Assembly: GCA_017651345.1 (NCBI GenBank)
Contig: JAGCDD010000171.1
Span: forward strand, 1-57,485
DNA from: Bacteroidales bacterium
GTDB taxonomy: Bacteria; Bacteroidota; Bacteroidia; Bacteroidales; UBA3824
DNA: 57,485 nt
Direction: 5' to 3'
The notes under the pieces are model-generated. The model was not told the origin of the DNA. It worked only from the letters and a program-made list of their open reading frames with translations, and did no database searches. Every line of letters begins with the position of its first letter. Position 1 is the stretch's first letter. The position numbers were made by a program, and so were the translations under genes. Shown piece by piece: positions 1 through 8,790 of this stretch.

Positions 1-663
1 AGGCAGGTAATCGAATCGGCTAAGTCGGTAGAGTCTGAAAGTGAAAACAAAACCCTTGAAAACCTCGTTGCTAAAAACACCGAGTTTAACAACTACCTTA
101 CCAACGACAGCACGGTAGAGCGCACCAATCAATTGCTCGCGCTTCTTACCCAAATGAGCGAAAACCTCCACGCTGTACGTCTTATAGCTAAGGGATTTGC
201 CTACTCAACCGACCCCGTTAAAAAAGAAGCATCTAAAAAAGTGCTCGCCATCTTTGCAAAATACGGCAACACTTATGGTATCGGCAACTTTGAGCGTGTA
301 TCAAAATACCGCCACATTACCGGCGAAATCGATGCGCTTAACATCCCCGCCGAAGTGCTTCCTATCGCAGAGTTTATCGATGCTATTAAAAACTTCCCCG
401 ATGACTTTAACGCCATTTATACTGAGCGTGCCGAATATGTGGCATCTACTATGGGTAGAATCGCCGAAAGCCGCCGCGCCGCCGAAGAGGCTTACCGCAC
501 CTTTGTAATCTATGCCAACGGTCTTGCGGTAGTCGAACCCGAAAAATACGACGCTTTTGTGGCTCAGGTAAACCAGATTATCGCCAAGGCATCGCTTATG
601 ATTGGTAATCGTTCCAACAAAGTGGCAGATACCGAAGTAGAACCTAATGCTGCTGAATGCTAA
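1..663 (+). CDS. DUF6261-like hypothetical protein, 5' end missing
   Basis: The reading frame is open from base 1 to the TAA at 661-663, so the gene starts outside the window; the in-frame TTG at 133 is not a convincing start. The visible 220 residues are helical, rich in Ala and Glu, with no signal peptide or membrane segment. The pattern (charged helices, a YGxxYGIGxF-like turn, a run of conserved-looking Arg/Glu near AERAEY) recalls the DUF6261 family, which is abundant in Bacteroidota and has no known function. That assignment is from memory of the family. A hairpin terminator follows 28 bases after the stop, so this is the last gene of its transcript. Confidence 0.6.
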   Translation, partial: RQVIESAKSVESESENKTLENLVAKNTEFNNYLTNDSTVERTNQLLALLTQMSENLHAVRLIAKGFAYSTDPVKKEASKKVLAIFAKYGNTYGIGNFERVSKYRHITGEIDALNIPAEVLPIAEFIDAIKNFPDDFNAIYTERAEYVASTMGRIAESRRAAEEAYRTFVIYANGLAVVEPEKYDAFVAQVNQIIAKASLMIGNRSNKVADTEVEPNAAEC

Positions 664-690
664 TAACTTATCTTAATAAGTAAACCCACA

Positions 691-727
691 AATCCCGATG
701 GAGAACACCCCGTCGGGATTTTTTTTG
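691..727 (+). terminator. Intrinsic terminator after the first gene
   Basis: AATCCCGA (691-698) pairs with TCGGGATT (713-720), and a run of T follows directly. It ends the transcript of the DUF6261-like gene. Confidence 0.85.
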
Positions 728-756
728 TTTTTAATCAAAAAAAACATCTCAAAAAT

Positions 757-787
757 TTTGCAGAGAATAAAAAACTATCTACTTTTG
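757..787 (+). promoter_or_regulatory. Bacteroidota-type promoter of tRNA-Gln
   Basis: TTTG (757-760), a 19-bp spacer and TACTTTTG (780-787) match the Bacteroidota sigma-ABfr consensus (TTTG, about 19 bp, TAnnTTTG). The expected start of transcription is about 35 bases before the tRNA. Confidence 0.75.
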
Positions 788-826
788 CGCCGTCAAAAAT
801 GATTAAATGTTTTGGCGATTTGGTAC

Positions 827-897
827 AGACCTATGGTGTAATGGTAGCACAGCAGATTTTGGTTCTGTTAGTTGAGGTTCGAATCCCCATAGGTCTA
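827..897 (+). tRNA. tRNA-Gln (anticodon TTG)
   Basis: A full cloverleaf can be drawn. Acceptor stem AGACCTA (827-833) pairs with TAGGTCT (890-896), with discriminator A at 897. The anticodon stem GCAGA/TCTGT encloses a seven-base loop with anticodon TTG, reading CAA. The T arm carries GTTCGAATC. No CCA is encoded. Confidence 0.93.
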
Positions 898-898
898 C

Positions 899-937
899 AA
901 GCCTCCAAGGAATTTTCCTTCGGAGGCTTTCTTTTTC
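899..937 (+). terminator. Intrinsic terminator of tRNA-Gln
   Basis: AAGCCTCC (899-906) pairs with GGAGGCTT (922-929), extended inward by AAGG/CCTT, followed by a T-rich stretch. Confidence 0.8.
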
Positions 938-942
938 CCAGC

Positions 943-1109
943 ACATCACCGACGCAGGGCGTCGGCGATGTACGGGGTTACAGATATGCCGTCTTACAGA
1001 CGGAGACGGGGATATTAGCGATGAATAAAACAAATAGTGAAATAAGAATATCGTTTGGAAAACGATATTTCTATAACTCTGTACACCGAACCGCTATGCG
1101 GTGATGGTG
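943..1109. repeat. Array of four short hairpins (REP-like intergenic element)
   Basis: Four separate inverted repeats lie side by side without a gene: CATCACCGACGC/GCGTCGGCGATG (944-970, one mismatch, 3-base loop), CCGTCT/AGACGG (989-1003, 3-base loop), AATATCGTTT/AAACGATATT (1047-1069, 3-base loop) and ACCGC/GCGGT (1090-1102) with an outer CACC/GGTG. None has a T tract, so they are not a chain of terminators. The arms differ from one another. This may be a remnant of interspersed palindromic repeats or a structured RNA; I cannot tell which. Confidence 0.6.
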
Positions 1110-1125
1110 TGCGGAGAGCGCAAAA

Positions 1126-1157
1126 CAAAAAGGCTACTCGTCAAAGTAGCCTTTTTT
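1126..1157 (-). terminator. Intrinsic terminator of the tRNA-Phe pair
   Basis: AAGGCTACT (1130-1138) pairs with AGTAGCCTT (1145-1153), with T runs on both sides. On the minus strand it lies directly after the downstream tRNA-Phe gene, so it probably ends that transcript; it could also work on the plus strand. Confidence 0.8.
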
Positions 1158-1158
1158 G

Positions 1159-1231
1159 TGGTACCACCGGGAATCGAACCAGGGACACAAGGATTTTCAG
1201 TCCTTTGCTCTACCGACTGAGCTATGGTACC
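1159..1231 (-). tRNA. tRNA-Phe (anticodon GAA), downstream copy
   Basis: On the minus strand the acceptor stem GGTACCA pairs with TGGTACC, followed by discriminator A. The D arm reads GCTC...GAGC. The anticodon stem AAGGA/TCCTT holds loop CTGAAAA with anticodon GAA, and the T arm has TTCGATT. It is 73 nt long without encoded CCA, and identical to the copy at 1272-1344. Confidence 0.95.
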
Positions 1232-1271
1232 TCCTTCTTAATATTAATATAATCTCAAATACTCAACTTTG

Positions 1272-1344
1272 TGGTACCACCGGGAATCGAACCAGGGACA
1301 CAAGGATTTTCAGTCCTTTGCTCTACCGACTGAGCTATGGTACC
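1272..1344 (-). tRNA. tRNA-Phe (anticodon GAA), upstream copy
   Basis: This gene has the same 73-nt sequence and cloverleaf as the copy at 1159-1231. The two are 40 bp apart and share an upstream promoter and a downstream terminator, so they are probably one tandem transcription unit from a recent duplication. Confidence 0.95.
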
Positions 1345-1360
1345 TCGCTTATTTGCGGTG

Positions 1361-1392
1361 CAAAATTAGCGCGTTTATTTTATACTTGCAAA
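1361..1392 (-). promoter_or_regulatory. Promoter of the tRNA-Phe pair
   Basis: On the minus strand TTTG (1392-1389), a 20-bp spacer and TAATTTTG (1368-1361) match the Bacteroidota consensus, about 17 bases before the first tRNA-Phe. Confidence 0.75.
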
Positions 1393-1433
1393 TTTTTTTG
1401 CTTTTTTTACCCAAAAATATTTATTTGCCGTTC

Positions 1434-2162
1434 TTAAAATTTGTCTTTCTGTTTGTTAGCCTCTTTTTCTTTCTTCTCTTTGATGTATTGTTCGCGTTTG
1501 TCTTTTACTTTTTGGTAGTATTCGGCGTAGAGAAGGTATTTTTTGTATTGCTCTTCGTCTTTACCTTTCCAAATGTTTTTGCCAAGCGACGAGAATTTCA
1601 CCAATTTTTCGTAGAGCTGCTTGCCAAGTTCGTGACGACGTGCGGTGTTTTTTACACGTTCGGCGCGTACGCTTTCAAGTTCTTTTACAGCGGTTTTGGT
1701 TTGCTTGATGCTGTTTTTGAGGCTTTCAAAATCATCTTCTTTGAGTCCAACGTTGATGAGTTTTGATTTGAATTTTTTAGATACGGTAACAACCTTTTCG
1801 CCAAACTCGATGAGTGCGGTGGTGGGTATGCCGGTGATTTTTTGGCTCTTGAAGTATTTTTTCATCTCCTGTTTGCCAATTATCACTATTGATATGTGCA
1901 AGAGAAAGTTGCGGATGTCGGTGCGGAGTATCTCTTCTTTCTCGGATTTTACCTTGGTTTTTTCGCTTACCTTGTCGGCAAAAATCTTGTCTTCGGGAAA
2001 GTTTTCGTAATCAGCAATTTTTTTCCTTAATGTTTCGAGTTCTTTTTCTGTTACACCAAACTTGGCAAAAAGTTTCATGTCGTTGCCAACAAGTTCTATT
2101 ATGGTGCGGCAACGCGATGTAATTTCTGCTGCCGAATAATTGTATGTGAGTTGTGTGGTCAT
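1434..2162 (-). CDS. Unrecognised coiled-coil protein, 242 aa
   Basis: I do not recognise this protein. It has no signal peptide, and its only hydrophobic stretch (about residues 87-96) is too short to span a membrane. The composition is dominated by Lys and Glu. Heptad-like helices occupy about residues 50-80 and 140-180, and the last 25 residues are nearly all charged. A cytoplasmic helical protein is likely. It stands alone with its own promoter and ends about 90 bases upstream of the tRNA-Phe pair. The strong promoter and long uninterrupted frame support a real gene; the function is unknown. Confidence 0.75.
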   Translation of the reverse strand: MTTQLTYNYSAAEITSRCRTIIELVGNDMKLFAKFGVTEKELETLRKKIADYENFPEDKIFADKVSEKTKVKSEKEEILRTDIRNFLLHISIVIIGKQEMKKYFKSQKITGIPTTALIEFGEKVVTVSKKFKSKLINVGLKEDDFESLKNSIKQTKTAVKELESVRAERVKNTARRHELGKQLYEKLVKFSSLGKNIWKGKDEEQYKKYLLYAEYYQKVKDKREQYIKEKKEKEANKQKDKF

Positions 2163-2182
2163 TTTTTATTTTTTTTGCGATA

Positions 2183-2213
2183 CAAATGTAGAGATATATT
2201 TTTAACCCGCAAA
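2183..2213 (-). promoter_or_regulatory. Promoter of the coiled-coil gene
   Basis: On the minus strand TTTG (2213-2210), a 19-bp spacer and TACATTTG (2190-2183) match the Bacteroidota consensus. The start codon is 21 bases downstream. Confidence 0.75.
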
Positions 2214-2330
2214 TTAAATTACCCTTAACTTTGTTTAATTTATCAAAAACTTAATAATTTATTTAATAAAATAAAACTATCCTACATAAATATTTTTGGA
2301 TTTGCCTTGAATCTGTTACTTATAAGTAAG

Positions 2331-2373
2331 TATGGTTTACAAAAATAACCTAAAATTACTTTTGTAAACCATA
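2331..2373. repeat. Perfect 14-bp inverted repeat downstream of lepA
   Basis: TATGGTTTACAAAA (2331-2344) and TTTTGTAAACCATA (2360-2373) are perfect complements with a 15-bp spacer. It begins 21 bases after the lepA stop. No T tract follows on either strand, so it is not a standard terminator. It could be a 3'-end stabilising hairpin or a binding site. Confidence 0.7.
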
Positions 2374-2393
2374 TAATTTACAATTTGTAAGGC

Positions 2394-4181
2394 TTAGTTG
2401 ATTTTGAGTACGGCGAGGAATGCTTTTTGTGGTACTTCTACGTCGCCTACTTGTTTCATACGTTTTTTGCCTTTTTTCTGTTTGTCGAGGAGTTTGCGTT
2501 TTCGCGAAATGTCGCCGCCGTAGCATTTGGCTGTAACGTCTTTGCGGAATGCTTTGATGGTGCTGCGCGATATTATTTTGGTGCCTATCGCCGCTTGTAT
2601 TGCTATGTCGAATTGGTGGCGGGGAATCAGGTCTTTGAGCTTTTCGCAGATGTTTTTGCCAAACTCGTAGGCGTTAGATTCGTGGATTAGGCTGCTCATA
2701 GCGTCCACAGGTTCGCCGTTGAGCAGGATGTCTAACTTTATCAATTTTGATTCGCGGTAGTCGATCGGATGATAGTCAAACGATGCGTAACCTTTTGATA
2801 TGCTTTTGAGTTTGTCGTAAAAGTCGAACACGATTTCTGCCAACGGCATTTCAAAATTGAGCTCTATACGGTCGGCGGTGAGGTATGTTTCGTTGGTTTT
2901 GATGCCGCGCTTTTCCATGCAGAGTTTGGTTATTGGTCCGTAAAACTCTGACTTTGTGATAATATCAGCCTTGATGTAAGGTTCTTCGATATGGCTGATG
3001 GCTTTTTGTTCGGGCAATCCTGCGGGGTTGTGCACCTCTATCATTTCGCCTTTGGTGGTAAACACCTTATATGAAACGTTTGGCACAGTGGTGATAACGT
3101 CCATATCAAATTCGCGCGAAAGACGTTCCTGAACAATATCCATGTGCAACATTCCCAAGAATCCGCAGCGGAAACCAAATCCGAGGGCTATCGACGATTC
3201 GGGTGTAAAGGTGAGCGATGCGTCGTTGAGTTGCAGTTTTTCGAGCGATGTGCGCAACTCTTCGTATTCGTCGGTTTCTATTGGGTAAACGCCCGCATAC
3301 ACCATAGGCTTTACTTCGGCAAAACCTTCTATTGCTTTGGTGCATGGGTTTTCTACGTGGGTAATGGTGTCGCCCACTTTTACTTCGGTGGCTTGCTTTA
3401 TACCTGAAATTATGTATCCTACGTTTCCGGCAGAGATTTCGGTGCGAGGACGGAGGTCCATTTCGAGTATGCCCACTTCGTCGGCGTTGTACTCTTTTTT
3501 GGTGTTTACAAATTTTACGCGGTCGTTGGTTTTGAGCGTTCCGTTGTAGATGCGGAAATATGCTATGATGCCGCGGAATGGGTTGAACACCGAGTCGAAT
3601 ATCAATGCTTGCAAAGGAGCTTCGGGGTCGCCTTCGGGAGCGGGCACTTTTTCTATTATAGTGTCTAAGATACGTTCTACGCCTAATCCTGTTTTACCCG
3701 AAGCTTCAATAATATCTTCGCGTTTGCCGCCGATGAGTTCTATAATTTGGTCTTTTACCTCTTCGGGTTTTGCGGCGGGCATATCCATCTTGTTGAGCAC
3801 AGGGATAATTTCGAGGTTGTTCTCGATAGCCATATACACGTTAGAGATGGTTTGCGCCTGAATACCCTGCGTGGCGTCGATTACAAGCAGAGCGCCCTCG
3901 CAAGCGGCAATGCTTCGGCTCACCTCGTACGAAAAATCCACGTGTCCGGGAGTGTCGATGAGGTTTAGCACATAGTTTTCGCCATTGTAGCGGTGCTGCA
4001 TCTGTATAGCGTGACTTTTGATTGTGATGCCGCGTTCGCGTTCCAAGTCCATATCGTCGAGCACCTGATTGGTGAGGTCTTTTTCGTTGATGGTTTTGGT
4101 GTATTGCAGCAGACGGTCGGCGAGAGTGCTCTTGCCGTGGTCGATATGCGCTATTATGCAGAAGTTACGAATGTTTTTCAT
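2394..4181 (-). CDS. lepA: Elongation factor 4 (back-translocating GTPase LepA)
   Basis: LepA is a ribosome-associated translational GTPase with EF-G-like domains and a LepA-specific C-terminal domain. The GTPase motifs are clear: AHIDHGKST (11-19, P-loop), RGIT (50-53, switch I), DTPGH (76-80) and NKMD (130-133). The EF-G-like fold follows, and the basic C-terminal domain contains [18 protein letters not shown], typical of the tRNA-contacting tail. At 595 residues it is full length for the family. It has its own promoter inside the end of the upstream receptor gene, so it need not depend on that gene for expression. It acts in the cytoplasm. Identification is secure. Confidence 0.98.
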   Translation of the reverse strand: MKNIRNFCIIAHIDHGKSTLADRLLQYTKTINEKDLTNQVLDDMDLERERGITIKSHAIQMQHRYNGENYVLNLIDTPGHVDFSYEVSRSIAACEGALLVIDATQGIQAQTISNVYMAIENNLEIIPVLNKMDMPAAKPEEVKDQIIELIGGKREDIIEASGKTGLGVERILDTIIEKVPAPEGDPEAPLQALIFDSVFNPFRGIIAYFRIYNGTLKTNDRVKFVNTKKEYNADEVGILEMDLRPRTEISAGNVGYIISGIKQATEVKVGDTITHVENPCTKAIEGFAEVKPMVYAGVYPIETDEYEELRTSLEKLQLNDASLTFTPESSIALGFGFRCGFLGMLHMDIVQERLSREFDMDVITTVPNVSYKVFTTKGEMIEVHNPAGLPEQKAISHIEEPYIKADIITKSEFYGPITKLCMEKRGIKTNETYLTADRIELNFEMPLAEIVFDFYDKLKSISKGYASFDYHPIDYRESKLIKLDILLNGEPVDAMSSLIHESNAYEFGKNICEKLKDLIPRHQFDIAIQAAIGTKIISRSTIKAFRKDVTAKCYGGDISRKRKLLDKQKKGKKRMKQVGDVEVPQKAFLAVLKIN

Positions 4182-4208
4182 CGCAGGGTAAGTTTATTAT
4201 TTCAGCCG

Positions 4209-4240
4209 CAAATATAAAAACTTTTACAAATTAATGCAAA
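4209..4240 (-). promoter_or_regulatory. Promoter of lepA
   Basis: On the minus strand TTTG (4240-4237), a 20-bp spacer and TATATTTG (4216-4209) match the Bacteroidota consensus. It overlaps the last codons of the upstream receptor gene, 28 bases before the lepA start. Confidence 0.75.
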
Positions 4241-6092
4241 TTCCACCCATAAAGGTTGCTTTGGGCATAGTGAATCCTGCGTAGGTTTGATACTCTTTGT
4301 TGAGGAGGTTTTCGCCCTTAACAAATAATTTGAGCCAAGGCAACAGTTTGTAAGATACGTTGGCGTTGATAAGGTTGTAATCCTCTGTTTCGGCGTTGTT
4401 TCCTGTGCTGATATACAATCCGTTAATGCTCTGTTCGCTAATCTTTGCAGAGAATTTGCCATTAGTGTATTGCACAGCAAAATAGATTTTGTTTTCGGGT
4501 GCGCCAGTAACGGGAGTGTCCATATCGAGGAACGAATAGTTTAAATTAAATCTCCATGCGCCGTAAGTGTATGCTGCCGAAAGTTCAAAACCTTTGTTTT
4601 CAAATTCGCCTGTGTTCATATTTATCTTGCCAGCTCCGTCGGTGCGGGGAACGGTGGTGATGAGGTTATCACCTTTTATATAATAGATGTTGGCGCCAAA
4701 GTTGAATTTTCTGATTTTTTTGGTGTAAGAAAGTTCGTAGTTGATCATACGCTCAGGTTCGAGGTTTTCGTTTTGAGGCGGAAACATATACATCTCGCGG
4801 ATAATTGGGTTGCGGAATCCTTTGGAAACCAACAGTTTGATATTATCGTCGGATGGAGTGTAAAACGATACTCCCGCCTGAGGAATAATTTCGGTTCCTG
4901 CTTGCGAATGGTTGTCGATTCTAACGCCCAAATCGGCAGAAAACCACGATGTAATTTGTTGGTTGTAATCAATATAGCCTGCAATGTCGGTTTGGTTGTG
5001 GTCTTCTACAAGGTATTTTTTGTCGCCAGAGAAAAAGTCGTTCCAAGCCTCGCCGCCAAATGTCTGAAAATCTGCGCCCACAGTAAAGCGCGAACCGCTA
5101 AATGGCGAAAAGTTTTGATATGCAGTTACTCCGGCAATAAAGTCGTCGTGCATATAAAGGTTGTCTTTTTCGGGCTGACCCCAAAGGTGTCCGTCGTTGA
5201 TTTCGTGGTGTCCCCAATCGTAGAATAGGCGGATGCATCCCGAAGTGTTTTTGTAATTGTTAGTTGCAGAAATGCTTGCAAGTCCGCGGATGATGTCGGC
5301 TTTGGTGTCGAAGAGTGGTGCGTCTTCGGGTCCGGGGTTGTTAAACTCAAAGTAAGTAAGGTTGACATCGCCGTTGAGAGTCCAATTTTTGTTAATGTCG
5401 TAACCCACTTTGATAAAGTCTGAAATCTGCTCAAATGCAGAATTAAATCGGTGACCGTCGGTGCGTTGATAACTTGCCCCAACCACAGCCGAAAATTTGC
5501 CTTTGCGTACGCGAGCCATTCCGTTGCCTTCAAATGTGCCGTAACTTCCGCCCGAAAGCATAAAGTCGGTGTGCACTCCGTCGGTTTTGTCGGCGTTGCG
5601 GGTAACGATGTTGATAACGCCTGCCATAGCGTTTGAGCCATAAAGCAGCGACGACGGGCCGCGCAAAATCTCTACCTTGTCTGCCATAAAAGATTGGTAT
5701 GCGTCGGGAATTGGGTGACCCATCAAACCGGCAAACTGTGGCTGACCGTCGATAAGCACAAGCATCTGAGCACCATCGCCCACGCCGCGCACCTTGATTC
5801 CTCCGGCAGAGTTGGTAGAAACTCCATAACCTATCATGCCGCGCGAAGTGGCAAAAAGTCCGGGAGTCTCTTCCACGATAGAAGGAAGCATAGAAATATT
5901 GTATCCCTCAGCAAGTTTTTCGTTGCTAATTTGAGTAATAGTGAGGGGCAGATAGCGCACGTCGGTGGCAGTGCGAGTGCCTGTTACCACCACTTCGGGA
6001 TGGTAAACCATTCTTTCGATAATAGTGTCGCCCTGTGCAAAAGCTCCTTGTACGGCGCACATAGCGGCAATTGCTAAAAGTGATTTTTTCAT
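4224..6092 (-). CDS. TonB-dependent outer-membrane receptor, BtuB/FepA-like
   Basis: This is a ligand-gated outer-membrane porin powered by TonB. The N-terminus is a signal peptide ending GAFA-Q (about residue 20). EVVVTGTR (about 33-40) is a TonB-box/plug entry typical of BtuB and siderophore receptors, followed by a plug domain with VEILRGPSSLLYGSNAMAG. A 22-strand barrel ends with GENLLNKEYQTYAGF and a terminal hydrophobic residue. At 622 residues it lacks the carboxypeptidase-like N-terminal extension of SusC proteins, and no SusD gene lies nearby. The substrate (cobalamin, haem or metal chelate) cannot be told. I saw no cobalamin riboswitch in the 170-bp upstream gap. Confidence 0.9.
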   Translation of the reverse strand: MKKSLLAIAAMCAVQGAFAQGDTIIERMVYHPEVVVTGTRTATDVRYLPLTITQISNEKLAEGYNISMLPSIVEETPGLFATSRGMIGYGVSTNSAGGIKVRGVGDGAQMLVLIDGQPQFAGLMGHPIPDAYQSFMADKVEILRGPSSLLYGSNAMAGVINIVTRNADKTDGVHTDFMLSGGSYGTFEGNGMARVRKGKFSAVVGASYQRTDGHRFNSAFEQISDFIKVGYDINKNWTLNGDVNLTYFEFNNPGPEDAPLFDTKADIIRGLASISATNNYKNTSGCIRLFYDWGHHEINDGHLWGQPEKDNLYMHDDFIAGVTAYQNFSPFSGSRFTVGADFQTFGGEAWNDFFSGDKKYLVEDHNQTDIAGYIDYNQQITSWFSADLGVRIDNHSQAGTEIIPQAGVSFYTPSDDNIKLLVSKGFRNPIIREMYMFPPQNENLEPERMINYELSYTKKIRKFNFGANIYYIKGDNLITTVPRTDGAGKINMNTGEFENKGFELSAAYTYGAWRFNLNYSFLDMDTPVTGAPENKIYFAVQYTNGKFSAKISEQSINGLYISTGNNAETEDYNLINANVSYKLLPWLKLFVKGENLLNKEYQTYAGFTMPKATFMGGICINL

Positions 6093-6126
6093 ATAAATGT
6101 CAATATTAGAATTTCTAATAATATCG

Positions 6127-6134
6127 CAAATGTA
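6127..6134 (-). promoter_or_regulatory. -7 element of the TonB-receptor gene
   Basis: The minus strand reads TACATTTG, 34 bases before the start codon. No clear TTTG is seen at the right distance, so only the -7 box is supported. Confidence 0.5.
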
Positions 6135-6229
6135 TTGATAAAATGTGAAAATAAAAAATGTAATAATGCAGTGTGAGAGTAGTTATATTTTATCACAAAT
6201 TTTTTTTTCATTCATTTTGTTCATTTTTT

Positions 6230-6261
6230 TTTGGTTAATTAACAGAGATATTCTACTTTTG
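6230..6261 (+). promoter_or_regulatory. Promoter of the STAND NTPase, abutting its start codon
   Basis: TTTG (6230-6233), a 20-bp spacer and TACTTTTG (6254-6261) form a near-perfect Bacteroidota promoter. The GTG start is at 6266, only 5 bases after the -7 box, where transcription itself should begin. Confidence 0.75.
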
Positions 6262-6265
6262 GCTC

Positions 6266-8725
6266 GTGGACAATTTAGACGACATAAACCTCTTAAAAGA
6301 GGCGGTAGAACAAAAATTTGGCGCAAAGATTCTTTACGCCAAGGATTGTGCCGTCCTCTCTGATACTGTGTTCGAGGCTACGGGCAACAAGATTAGCGAA
6401 ACTACTATCAAACGCCTGTGGAACCTCGTGGCAAGTGTATTTAACCCATCTAAATATACTCTCAACTCGTTTAGCAAGTATATAGGCTACGAAGATTGGG
6501 ACGATTTTGTAACCAACCGCCACAGCGTTACCAAAAACGCCGAAAACATCGAAAAGTGGGAGCAGATTCGCCAAAAGGCACGCGCCATCAGTTACAACAG
6601 TTTCCTCTCGGTAAAAAACCGTATGGGTGTGGAGCTGCGCAATACCGTGCGTCGTAAGTTTGCCGACAAGATGTTCGACGATTTTCTTTCTTCCGACAAA
6701 ACCGCCACTGCTTTTATTGCTCCGGGCGGATATGGCAAGTCTACCATTGTGTCGGGGTTGGTCAACGACTTTTTCCTTGCCGAAAATGCTAAATATCCCG
6801 ACGATATTGTTTGGTTTATAGATTGTGGCATTTTTGATAGCGTCACCACCGAAGATTTTGACGTAGAGCGTTTTATACTCCGTCTTTTGGGATACGATAG
6901 CAGCAAGAGTTTTAAAGAATACTTTGAGGAGTTTCCTGCTGCCGTGCGTGGTCGCATAGTGCTTGTATTTGACGGACTTACTGAGTTTTCGGGTAATGAA
7001 GGCAGCACCAAACGCCTTATTAATAATATACTTTCGTTAATTGCATCAAACAAAGAGGTTAGATGGTTTAAAGTGGCTATGACCCTCCGTCCCGACCTTT
7101 GGAACTATATCTGCCGCACTCTCAGCGATAGTGGTGACATCAAAGATACGTGGTATGGTGTAGAGTTTTCTACATCGGCGTCGGTTGCCATTAATGTTCC
7201 GCTGCTTAAAATGGGCGAGGTGGAACAGATTATTCGCAACAGCGGCGTTTATGATGCTTCGTCGGTGGTAAACGTGATGCAAGAGGGTATATTAAATATT
7301 ACACGTATCCCATATTTCTTGCACCTTTATATATCGTTGGCACAGGTAAACAAAAGTATTGTGTCGGATACCGACCTTTTGCGCGAATTTGTTAGCCGCA
7401 AAATTATTGGCACCGAAAATGGAAGTCGCAAACTTAAACTTATTGATTTCCTTTTGTTTAGTACCAATTACGGTTTAGATAATGATATTGTGGTAAAAGC
7501 AAGTTTGCAAAATTTGCTCAACGATTATAAAACCGAGTTTGATCAACTTGTGTCGCTTGGAGTGCTCTACGAATATACTGTAGAGGATAAATTCCTTTCT
7601 ACAGCCACCTACGTTAAGTTTAATCATCAGATACTTTTTGAGTTTCTTTTGGCTAACTATTGGCTTAGAGAAAGTACATTCGATCGCGAGCTTTTTGCCG
7701 TGGTATCAGAGTTTTACAGCGGTAATCCATCGTTGAAATTTCAAATTGTATCGTGGCTAATTAAATACGCATTCAAAGACCGCCGGACGGATATTATTTC
7801 GGGTATTTTTGATATTTTGGAAAAGAATTTTGCCAATCTCGAAGATCAAACCTACATTATGAAACTTGTTAGTACTGTGGGTGTTGAGCTTCGCAAATAT
7901 CCTGATATCCGTGCCGAAGTGCTGCCTGTGTATGCCTCTACGCCTTCGGGAAGGTTTTACTATTTTATGCATTTTTGCGACATCGATTCGCTCAATGCGT
8001 TTTATGGTGATGCTATAAAATTATATGTAAAAAACTCAGTTTCGGTGGGCGACAAACTTTTTGCCTGCACCATCAAATTGCAACAGGGATTCTTTAACCG
8101 CGATCAAAAAATGCTTTCGGAGTATTTCTCGATGGTAGAATCTCTTGATATTCCGCACGACGACAATGTTTGCTATATTGAGTTTATGTCGGTGCAAGTG
8201 TTATATTATTCTATGAACGAAGGTCGTATACCAGCCTCATTGTTAGATTACATTTCTAATTTTGCGCGAGAGTATTACGGACACACCGAAAATCTTACAC
8301 CGTCGTTTACTTATGGTGATATTATACTTGCCGATTCGCTGTCTCTTGCCGAGCAATGGAATTTGGTAAAGGATATTAGCGAGTTGATTTTCAGTAATAA
8401 ACATTTTAGTCAGCGCAAACAAATAAGCGAATATTTCCAACAATTGCAAGTGCTTTATGCCTATTCGCTTCTCAAAACGGGTCACACCAAAAAGGCGACT
8501 GAGTATTTTGAAAGCATAGTAGAAAAACGCGAAGCATTTCCTGTTTCTGCCACCAACTATTGGAATATGCGTTTTTGCGAAATTGCTGCAGCCTTTTATT
8601 CAGCCGACAGCGACATTCATTCCGACTATATTAAAAAAGGTCTTGCAATATCTAAATGCTTTAAGTTCACTTACTTTGAAAAGAAATTTCAACAAATGCT
8701 CCGCCGTATGAAAACAAGGTGGTAA
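6266..8725 (+). CDS. STAND/NACHT-like P-loop NTPase with C-terminal helical repeats
   Basis: Residues 1-85 are a small helical domain seen at the N-terminus of many Bacteroidota regulatory proteins; its signature is DCxxLS, then ISETTIKRLW, then YIGYEDWDDF. A central NTPase module follows: Walker A GGYGKST (154-160), Walker B RIVLVFDGLTEF (230-241, NACHT-like DGLTE) and an Arg sensor in TLRPDLW (273-279). The last 400 residues are helical, TPR-like repeats (for example LLKTGHTKKATEYFESIV). There is no signal peptide or membrane segment. STAND NTPases act as ligand-triggered switches in signalling or phage defence; which applies here is unknown. The start is GTG, the only candidate that keeps the N-terminal domain, and it sits where transcription should begin. 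Confidence 0.8.
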   Translation: MDNLDDINLLKEAVEQKFGAKILYAKDCAVLSDTVFEATGNKISETTIKRLWNLVASVFNPSKYTLNSFSKYIGYEDWDDFVTNRHSVTKNAENIEKWEQIRQKARAISYNSFLSVKNRMGVELRNTVRRKFADKMFDDFLSSDKTATAFIAPGGYGKSTIVSGLVNDFFLAENAKYPDDIVWFIDCGIFDSVTTEDFDVERFILRLLGYDSSKSFKEYFEEFPAAVRGRIVLVFDGLTEFSGNEGSTKRLINNILSLIASNKEVRWFKVAMTLRPDLWNYICRTLSDSGDIKDTWYGVEFSTSASVAINVPLLKMGEVEQIIRNSGVYDASSVVNVMQEGILNITRIPYFLHLYISLAQVNKSIVSDTDLLREFVSRKIIGTENGSRKLKLIDFLLFSTNYGLDNDIVVKASLQNLLNDYKTEFDQLVSLGVLYEYTVEDKFLSTATYVKFNHQILFEFLLANYWLRESTFDRELFAVVSEFYSGNPSLKFQIVSWLIKYAFKDRRTDIISGIFDILEKNFANLEDQTYIMKLVSTVGVELRKYPDIRAEVLPVYASTPSGRFYYFMHFCDIDSLNAFYGDAIKLYVKNSVSVGDKLFACTIKLQQGFFNRDQKMLSEYFSMVESLDIPHDDNVCYIEFMSVQVLYYSMNEGRIPASLLDYISNFAREYYGHTENLTPSFTYGDIILADSLSLAEQWNLVKDISELIFSNKHFSQRKQISEYFQQLQVLYAYSLLKTGHTKKATEYFESIVEKREAFPVSATNYWNMRFCEIAAAFYSADSDIHSDYIKKGLAISKCFKFTYFEKKFQQMLRRMKTRW

Positions 8726-8741
8726 TATAATAATAAATAAA

Positions 8742-8790
8742 AAATCCGCCGGATTTGTTGGTTAAGACGTCTCTGGTGGATTTGGTTTTT
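8742..8790 (+). terminator. Hairpin terminator after the STAND NTPase
   Basis: AAATCC-GCC-GGATTT (8742-8756) is a compact hairpin. AAATCCGCC (8742-8750) can instead pair with GGTGGATTT (8775-8783), followed by a T-rich stretch. It separates the NTPase from the convergent toxin gene. Confidence 0.55.

Noticed and set aside
1055-1437. Open frames across the tRNA-Phe genes, encoding CGTTGNRTRDTRIF-like peptides
   Set aside because: They are the complement of two tRNA genes and their identical copies give identical peptides; this is a known spurious translation of tRNA.
6093-6265. Cobalamin or other riboswitch ahead of the TonB receptor
   Set aside because: The gap is too short and AT-rich, and no conserved B12-box-like sequence was seen.
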